Shown here: piece after piece, positions 5,361 through 7,645 of the stretch
How positions within the stretch are numbered: the first letter of the stretch is position 1
Layout of the letters: each line of letters begins with the position of its first letter
Assembly (NCBI RefSeq): GCF_003480255.1
Contig: NZ_QUIN01000038.1
Span: 1 to 7,645, forward strand
Length of the DNA: 7,645 nucleotides
Direction: 5' to 3'
From: Erysipelatoclostridium sp. AM42-17
GTDB lineage: Bacteria > Bacillota_I > Bacilli_A > Erysipelotrichales > Coprobacillaceae
Notes under the pieces: model-generated
The model's database searches: none
Told to the model about the DNA's origin: nothing
What the model saw: only the letters and a program-made list of their open reading frames with translations
Translations under genes and position numbers: made by a program

Positions 5361-6701
5361 TTGATTTTAAAAAAATACTTTGGTCATAAGACATTTTATA
5401 AACATACTGGAATGGTTATGCTCCCTATCGCTATTCAATCTGTTTTAACAAGTGTTAGTGGTTTTATTGATACAATCATGGCTTCCCAAATTGATTGTGT
5501 TTCTGCGATAGGCACAGCCTTACAAATTGATGCCTTAATGCAAGGTATTGCTTTTGGTATTGCCGCAGGAATTAACATTTTTATCATTCAATACTATGGT
5601 GCTAATGATATAAAAAAGATGAGAAAAAGTTTTGGATTAAGTTTAATAAGCGTTTTTCTCAATGCTTTATTTTGGATATTGCTTGTTTTCATTTTTAATA
5701 GATATTTATTAGCAATTTTCATTCAAGATCAAAAAGTTATTAGTGATGCTTTTGAATATATACAAGTCGCTTGTTTTTCTTATATATTAACTTCACTTAT
5801 ACTTAGTTTTACTTTTGCCTATCATAGTGTCCAAAAAACTTATATTCCTTTAGTTATTAGTGCTATAACAATGATTTTACATATTTTATTTAATATCTTA
5901 TTTATGTTTATATTTCATTTTGGAATTAAGGGTGCAGCAATAAGTTTACTATTAAGTCAAATTATTAGTTTTATACTTTACTTTTTTTATTCAGTTATTT
6001 CTCATCAACCTTTTATTGGTACTTTTTTTGAGACTTTTAATATTCCTTTTTCTTTTATTAAAAAAGTTTATATAAAAGTCTTCCCTTTAATTATTAATGA
6101 AACATTATTTAGTATAGGAAATAGTTTATTTATTGTTGCGTATAGTTTATTGGGTAAAAATGTTATGGATTGTTATTATATAGGTAACCAAATTGTTAAT
6201 ATGTTTTATACGGTTGTTAATGCAATGAGCGACGCCTCTACTTCTATGATAGGACTTGAATTAGGAAAAGAAAATTTTGACTATGCTGAAAAAGAAGTTC
6301 ATTATTTTTTTGGAATAACAAGTATATTATCTTTTGCTATTATTATTGCTCTATTAATATTTGCACCACAAATTACAAACTTATTTGAATTAAAGCCTTC
6401 ACAACAAATTTATCTTGCTACATCAATTGTAAGAGTTCTTTCTATCAGAATTGCTTTTAGATTATTTAATGTCATTATATTTTCAGCATTAAGAGCTGGT
6501 GGTGATTCCAAATATTTAACTTTTTTAGATTCTTTTATTTTATGGGGAGTTGGTTTAACGTCTACCTTCATTATGATTTGTTTGTTAAATATATCTGATA
6601 TAGTTGTTGTTATATTGATTAGTCAAATTGAACAATTATTAAGATTAATACTTGGAATGAAAAGATTAAAAACAAAAAAATGGTTACATGCTCTTGTTTA
6701 A
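5361..6701 (+). CDS. MATE family efflux transporter
   Basis: This is a multidrug and toxic compound extrusion (MATE) type membrane transporter of 446 residues, a normal length, with about 12 hydrophobic segments in two related halves. The N-terminal half has the typical L-P-I-A-I-Q-S-V-L-T-S-V-S-G-F-I-D-T-I-M-A-S segment (about 21-42); D37 corresponds to the N-lobe aspartate important for cation coupling in NorM-type proteins. A G-I-A-A-G-I-N-I-F-I-I-Q-Y-Y-G stretch follows, as is common in bacterial MATE proteins. The start is TTG 5361, chosen for its very strong ribosome binding site. It lies between the deglycase and the epimerase, reads the same way, and its stop is 26 bases before the epimerase ATG, so it belongs to the operon. 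In this setting it may export a product or toxic by-product, for example the released amine or a sugar phosphate derivative after dephosphorylation; a general drug pump carried in the operon is the alternative. Confidence 0.9.
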   Translation: MILKKYFGHKTFYKHTGMVMLPIAIQSVLTSVSGFIDTIMASQIDCVSAIGTALQIDALMQGIAFGIAAGINIFIIQYYGANDIKKMRKSFGLSLISVFLNALFWILLVFIFNRYLLAIFIQDQKVISDAFEYIQVACFSYILTSLILSFTFAYHSVQKTYIPLVISAITMILHILFNILFMFIFHFGIKGAAISLLLSQIISFILYFFYSVISHQPFIGTFFETFNIPFSFIKKVYIKVFPLIINETLFSIGNSLFIVAYSLLGKNVMDCYYIGNQIVNMFYTVVNAMSDASTSMIGLELGKENFDYAEKEVHYFFGITSILSFAIIIALLIFAPQITNLFELKPSQQIYLATSIVRVLSIRIAFRLFNVIIFSALRAGGDSKYLTFLDSFILWGVGLTSTFIMICLLNISDIVVVILISQIEQLLRLILGMKRLKTKKWLHALV

Positions 6702-6727
6702 ATAAAAAAGGAAAGGATGATTTTATT

Positions 6728-7381
6728 ATGAAAAAATTACTATGTGCTTCTATGATGTGTGCTCATTTTGGTAACCTTGAAGAAGAAATAAAATTATTAG
6801 AAAAAAGTGGTATAGATATTTTCCATTTAGATATTATGGATGGAATATTTGTTCCTAATTTTGGAATGGGGCTTCAAGATGTAGAATATATTTGCCAGCA
6901 TGCAAACATACCTTGTGATGTTCATCTTATGATTAGTCACCCTTACAATTATGTAGAAAAATTTATTGAACTAGGTGCAGATATCATATATATTCATCCA
7001 GAATCTGATAAACATGCTTGCCGAACACTTCAAAAAATCAAAGATCTTGGGGCTTTAGCAGGAATTGCTATTAATCCTGAAACTTCTTTTGAAACTGTTA
7101 AAAATATTCTTTATCTGTGTGATTATGTTTTAATTATGAATGTAAGTCCCGGTTTTGCAGGTCAAAAATATTTAGAATTTATAACATCTAAATCTCAAAA
7201 ATTTATTCAAGAAGCAAAAAATTATCAAGGATACAAAGTTATAGTCGATGGTGCTTGTTCTATTGATAAAATAAAAATGTTATCTCATTTAGGAATTGAT
7301 GGTTTTGTTTTAGGAACAGGTGCATTGTTTAATAAAAAAGAATCGTACAAAACTATTTGTGAGAATATTCGAAACTTATGA
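6728..7381 (+). CDS. AlsE-like allulose-6-phosphate / ribulose-phosphate 3-epimerase family enzyme
   Basis: This is a TIM-barrel metal-dependent sugar-phosphate 3-epimerase of 217 residues. The metal-ligand and catalytic set of the family is complete: H33 and D35 in H-L-D-I-M-D-G, H66 in D-V-H-L-M, and D174 in V-D-G. The I-F-V-P-N loop is at 40-44. Several signatures match my memory of E. coli AlsE rather than Rpe: H-P-E at 90-92, I-N-P-E-T at 115-119, S-P-G-F-A-G-Q at 140-146 (Rpe has PGFGGQ), D-G-A-C-S at 174-178 (Rpe has DGGI/V; AlsE has DGSCN), and G-T-G-A-L-F at 196-201. The likely reaction is D-allulose-6-P to D-fructose-6-P, though ribulose-5-P activity is possible. H13 replaces the aspartate usual after the first strand. 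The start ATG 6728 has GGAAAGGA upstream; a longer frame from 6680 overlaps the MATE end and lacks a good site. Last gene of the operon. Confidence 0.88.
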   Translation: MKKLLCASMMCAHFGNLEEEIKLLEKSGIDIFHLDIMDGIFVPNFGMGLQDVEYICQHANIPCDVHLMISHPYNYVEKFIELGADIIYIHPESDKHACRTLQKIKDLGALAGIAINPETSFETVKNILYLCDYVLIMNVSPGFAGQKYLEFITSKSQKFIQEAKNYQGYKVIVDGACSIDKIKMLSHLGIDGFVLGTGALFNKKESYKTICENIRNL

Positions 7382-7561
7382 TAAGTATAAATTTTAAAGA
7401 GTGCTTTTATTCGTTTTTTGTTACTTTTTTATGAAACTCAGTTTTTAGCTGAAATAATCTATTTGATATAATAATAATTCAAAGATACATTTTTCTGTTT
7501 TATTTCCCGTAGGAACGATATATAACAGAAAACAAATATAAAAAAATCATCATTTATTCAA
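7382..7561. other. Intergenic stretch after epimerase, no gene
   Basis: Very A/T-rich with no credible coding frame. A small TAAAG/CTTTA hairpin just after the epimerase stop, followed by TTCGTTTTTT, might weakly end the operon. A TATAAT is present at 7467-7472, but the sequence 17 bp upstream matches TTGACA at only about half the positions. A structured inverted repeat lies at 7491-7532 and is listed separately. Confidence 0.5.
7491..7532 (+). repeat. Nested inverted repeat (9-bp arms) of unknown role
   Basis: The perfect 9-bp arms TTTTCTGTT (7491-7499) and AACAGAAAA (7524-7532) enclose a smaller TTCC/GGAA hairpin with a CGTA loop (7504-7515). In RNA this would fold as a long stem with an inner hairpin, 29 bases before a strong terminator. 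It could be part of a 3' untranslated region, a small RNA, or a decayed element. I cannot match it to a known riboswitch. Confidence 0.4.
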
Positions 7562-7584
7562 AAAAGTGGGAGTTTCCCACTTTT
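7562..7584. terminator. Strong, probably bidirectional terminator
   Basis: A 10-bp perfect stem, AAAAGTGGGA (7562-7571) and TCCCACTTTT (7575-7584), has a GTT loop and is T-tailed on both strands (TTTTGCATTT on plus; six T on minus). It can end the plus-strand epimerase operon and also any minus-strand gene lying to the right of the window. Confidence 0.85.
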
Positions 7585-7645
7585 GCATTTCCTGAGTATT
7601 TAAAATAATCTGATATTTTAGTTTTAAACAAAAATAGTATTGGTA

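Noticed and set aside
6680..6727. Upstream start for the epimerase, overlapping the MATE end
   Set aside because: ATG 6728 starts exactly where the barrel's first strand begins and has GGAAAGGA upstream; the extension has no family counterpart.
7554..7643. Minus-strand frame open from the right edge, ending at a TAA at 7554-7556
   Set aside because: It has only 29 codons, a second minus frame is also open there, and both run through the strong terminator hairpin. It could be the tail of a gene beyond the window, but nothing in it is recognisable.

Overview
The window is very AT-rich DNA with compact operons, strong AGGAGG-type ribosome binding sites, TTGACA/TATAAT promoters and short hairpin terminators. 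This points to a low-GC Bacillota, plausibly a gut-associated Erysipelotrichia- or Clostridia-like anaerobe; the species cannot be fixed from the sequence alone. No rRNA, tRNA, CRISPR array or insertion sequence is visible.

Layout. The left part (131-3217, minus strand) holds a mannose-family phosphotransferase (PTS) permease in the order EIIC-EIID-EIIA-EIIB. A hairpin terminator follows it, and then a small unknown membrane protein. The centre (3344-4063, minus) is a GntR/HutC-type repressor with a UTRA ligand domain and its own promoter and terminator. The right part (4206-7381, plus) is a divergent operon: a two-domain SIS protein resembling FrlB/GfrF/FraB sugar-amine-6-phosphate deglycases, a MATE-family exporter, and a ribulose-phosphate-3-epimerase-fold enzyme whose signatures fit allulose-6-phosphate 3-epimerase (AlsE) better than housekeeping Rpe. 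A structured intergenic stretch and a strong terminator close the window.

Working model (inference). The PTS imports and 6-phosphorylates an unusual sugar or sugar-amine conjugate. The SIS enzyme cleaves or isomerises the phosphorylated product, the epimerase channels a 3-epimeric hexulose phosphate into fructose-6-phosphate, and the MATE protein may export a by-product such as the released amine. The GntR protein probably senses the phosphorylated intermediate. All three promoters (PTS, gntR, SIS) carry a related A/T-rich near-palindrome built around TGTATATA, usually just downstream of a TTGACA. It is a perfect 12-bp palindrome with a GT-N-TA-N-AC core in the SIS promoter and a pair of identical 12-mers 22 bp apart in the PTS promoter. 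This makes the whole window look like one regulon.

The most notable point is the combination of an Amadori-type deglycase, an AlsE-like epimerase and a MATE exporter under one GntR regulator. It is not the textbook frl, gfr or als gene set, so the substrate is open.
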